Source of the DNA: Streptomyces sp. NBC_00250
GTDB lineage: Bacteria > Actinomycetota > Actinomycetes > Streptomycetales > Streptomycetaceae
Direction of reading: 5' to 3'
Length of the DNA stretch: 64,000 bases
NCBI RefSeq assembly: GCF_036192275.1
Contig: NZ_CP108088.1
Span: 8,418,001 to 8,482,000, forward strand
Shown: positions 62,177-64,000 of the stretch, one piece after another
Layout of the letters: every line of letters begins with the position of its first letter
Numbering within the stretch: position 1 is the first letter of the stretch
Translations under genes and position numbers: made by a program
Notes under the pieces: model-generated
Seen by the model: the letters and a program-made list of their open reading frames with translations, nothing else
Databases searched by the model: none
What the model was told of the DNA's origin: nothing

Positions 62177-62686
62177 GTGCCGAAGATAGTGGTCGGAGTG
62201 AGCGGGAGCCTCGGCTGCCTGGCGGCTTTGCACCGGGCCGCTGCCGAGGCCAGGCTGCGCCGGGCGGAGCTGTGGGCCGTCCTGGCCTGGGAGACGCCCG
62301 GCGGAGAACTCGGCGGCCGCTACTCCGCTCACGTCTCGGCCGTGGCCCAATGCCGTGCGACGGCCGGCGACCGGCTGCGCGAGGCGCTCGACACCGCGTT
62401 CGGGCCCGTGCGACCGGAGATCCCGGTCCAGGGCGTCACGGTCTGGGGCAGCCCGGGCGCGGCGCTCGTCGATGTCGCACAGGACCCCGACGACCTCCTG
62501 GTGGTGGGCACCGGAGCCCGCGGCCCCCTGCGCCGCCTGGTCCACCGCTCTGTCGCCCGGTACTGCCAGACCCACGCGGTCTGCCCCGTGCTGGCCGTGC
62601 CGCCGTCCCCGCTCCTCGCCACGTACGACACGACCCACCGCCGCAACCTCTGGCACATGCCGCTCGACCCACGCGAGGTCGTCTGA
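62177..62686 (+). CDS. universal stress protein (UspA family)
   Basis: 169 residues from GTG 62177 (GGGGGAGG 6 nt upstream). It starts IVVGVSGSLGCLAALHRAAA and has the ATP-binding signature VVGTGARGPLRRLVHRSVAR (G-x2-G-x9-G/S type) with CPVLAVPP after it, the UspA fold. USPs bind ATP and help under starvation, redox or osmotic stress. Preceded by the phased repeat array. Confidence 0.85.
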   Translation: MPKIVVGVSGSLGCLAALHRAAAEARLRRAELWAVLAWETPGGELGGRYSAHVSAVAQCRATAGDRLREALDTAFGPVRPEIPVQGVTVWGSPGAALVDVAQDPDDLLVVGTGARGPLRRLVHRSVARYCQTHAVCPVLAVPPSPLLATYDTTHRRNLWHMPLDPREVV

Positions 62687-62773
62687 CCCACTTGGTCTGT
62701 GGCTTTGTCGGCGACCTCGACACAAGGGGGCCGGTAGCTGCGGTGGCCGAGTCACCTGGGCCGGGTCGGGCGG

Positions 62774-64000
62774 TCACTTCCCGTCGGGGGACGCGGGACC
62801 AGCGGCCCCGGGGCCGGGCTCACCGGGCGGTTCGGTCGTGGTGAGCGACGTCCATCGCGCTCCGGTGCGCAGGCGGAAGGCGGTGACGGCGGCCTCCACG
62901 GTGGGGAAGAAGTGACGGGGGTCGATGGTGCGGGTGAGCCCGTACCGCTCGATCTTGCGCCGGACGGGGTCCTTGAGCTCGGCGAATACGAGGTGCACGT
63001 CGTCCGCGTTGAGCGCCTCGTCGAGCTCTTCCAGGATGTCGGCGGCGGTGGTGTCCACGTCCGTCATGGGCTCCGCCGCGACCACGATCCAGCTCGGCCG
63101 CGGATCCGCCCCGGCCAGCCGCCTGACCTCGTCCCGGAAGGTCTTCGCGTTGGCGAAGAAGAGCGGGGCGTCGAACCGGTAGATCACCAGGCCCGGCAAC
63201 TGCTGGGCCTGCGGATAGGAACGGATGTCGTGGTAGCCCTCCAGGCCGTGCACCCGCCCCAGTACGGTGTCGTACGGCCACCAGGCGCGCCGGAAGACGT
63301 TGAGCACGGACAGGGCCACGGCGATGGCGATCCCGGGCAGCACGCCGAGCAGTGCCACTCCGGCGAAGGCGGCGAAGCACAGCAGGAACTCCGCCCGGCG
63401 CTGGTGCCACAGCCGTACGGCTCCCGGTACGTCGGCCAGGGACAGCGACGCGGTGATGACCACGGCGGCCAGGGCCGGCTGGGGGAGGTTGCGGAACAGG
63501 CCCGGAGCCAGCACGAGCATGAGGACGATGAGCGCCGCTCCGACGACCCCGGTCAGCTGGCTCCTGGCCCCCGCCCGCTCCGCCACCGCCGTACGGGACC
63601 CGCTCGTGCTGACGGGGAAGCCCTGGAAGAGAGCGGCCGCCAGGTTGGCCGCACCGACCCCCGCCATCTCCTGGTTGCCGCGGACCTCCTGCCCCGTACG
63701 GGCCGCGAAGGCCGACGCGTTGGAGATGGTGTCGGCGAGGGACACCAGGGCGATGCCCGCCGCACCGCCGAGCAGCGGTGCGACGTCGGCGAGCCGCACA
63801 TCGGGGATCGTGAACGGCGGGAAGCCCTCGGGCAGCACCCCGACCAGGTTGACGCCGTGCTCGTCGAGGTCGAAGACCGCGGCCACGGCGATCGCCAGGA
63901 CCACCATCACGAGCACCGCGGGGACCTTCGGCAGGAAGCGCTGCAGGACCAGGATCAGGGCGATACCACCGATGCCGACCGCCGCGGCCGCCGGCACCGC
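62774..64000 (-). CDS. SulP family transporter with STAS domain (partial)
   Basis: The N-terminus lies beyond the window; the last ~408 residues are here. Membrane helices (IALILVLQRFLPKVPAVLVM, GVVGAALIVLMLVLAPGLF, FAGVALLGVLPGIAIAVAL) and the SulP motif NLAAALFQGFPVSTSGSRTA are followed by a C-terminal STAS domain (~275-380: RFDAPLFFANAKTFRDEVRR, DTTAADILEELDEAL). SulP proteins carry sulfate, bicarbonate or other anions; the substrate is not evident. Convergent with the USP gene. Confidence 0.88.
   Translation of the reverse strand, partial: AVPAAAAVGIGGIALILVLQRFLPKVPAVLVMVVLAIAVAAVFDLDEHGVNLVGVLPEGFPPFTIPDVRLADVAPLLGGAAGIALVSLADTISNASAFAARTGQEVRGNQEMAGVGAANLAAALFQGFPVSTSGSRTAVAERAGARSQLTGVVGAALIVLMLVLAPGLFRNLPQPALAAVVITASLSLADVPGAVRLWHQRRAEFLLCFAAFAGVALLGVLPGIAIAVALSVLNVFRRAWWPYDTVLGRVHGLEGYHDIRSYPQAQQLPGLVIYRFDAPLFFANAKTFRDEVRRLAGADPRPSWIVVAAEPMTDVDTTAADILEELDEALNADDVHLVFAELKDPVRRKIERYGLTRTIDPRHFFPTVEAAVTAFRLRTGARWTSLTTTEPPGEPGPGAAGPASPDGK

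Noticed and set aside
1..64000. CRISPR arrays, tRNA or rRNA genes
   Set aside because: No regularly spaced direct repeats of 25-40 bp and no convincing tRNA cloverleaf or rRNA sequence was noticed; a tRNA scan would be decisive, especially near 45.4 kb.

Overview
The window is very GC-rich, uses GTG starts often, and its proteins look like Streptomyces throughout (SCO6880-type conjugation genes, DUF317, DUF4913, DUF6112 proteins). It is best read as the right-hand three quarters of a Streptomyces integrative and conjugative element (about 1-45.4 kb, left end outside the window) followed by chromosomal sequence (45.4-64 kb).

Element, left part (1-10.3 kb, + strand): a double hairpin that looks like an origin of transfer, then mobC and a complete MOB relaxase, two small cargo genes, and a large cargo pair. 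The first of the pair is a 1522-residue SNF2 ATPase whose N-terminal third carries several double-stranded-RNA-binding-like modules. The second is an overlapping SWIM zinc-finger protein. Old IS remnants flank this cargo on both sides.

Element, middle (10.5-41.4 kb, mostly - strand): a long conjugation operon read from right to left. It starts with a C40 peptidase/transglycosylase, a DUF6112 pilin-like protein, a VirB8-like protein, a TrbL/VirB6-like protein (SCO6881 family), SCO6880, and a VirB4-like ATPase. Accessory proteins, a VirD4/TraG coupling protein, a DnaB N-terminal-domain protein and many ATGA-coupled small genes follow. Several accessory genes here are broken by frameshifts or a stop codon (a Dcm-type methyltransferase, a two-domain DUF317 protein, a second degenerate relaxase and two hypotheticals), while the secretion core is intact. 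A + strand block at 26.7-31.5 kb interrupts this operon: a tyrosine recombinase, a small HTH protein and a recombinase-like protein with nine zinc ribbons, then an aminoglycoside-phosphotransferase-like gene.

Element, right end (41.9-45.4 kb): a beta-class DNA methyltransferase converging on a NucS/DUF5655-like nuclease across a 23-bp terminator hairpin, then a 57-residue excisionase and the element's tyrosine integrase, convergent across another terminator. No tRNA or obvious attachment repeat was found.

Chromosomal side: transposase debris, a lipoprotein serine hydrolase, a complete IS (CTAG duplication, programmed -1 frameshift transposase) carrying a GNAT acetyltransferase as passenger, and a P-loop kinase. 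Next come a divergent pair of APC transporters (one strongly KimA-like, a potassium importer) and a kinase-less KdpD-type sensor. These are followed by an ABC exporter with a DUF4097 protein, an alpha/beta hydrolase, an orphan contractile-tail tube-like protein, a universal stress protein and a SulP transporter cut by the window end. Three intergenic regions here share 11-bp-phased GCGTCA repeats, suggesting one OmpR-family regulator controls the potassium/stress genes.
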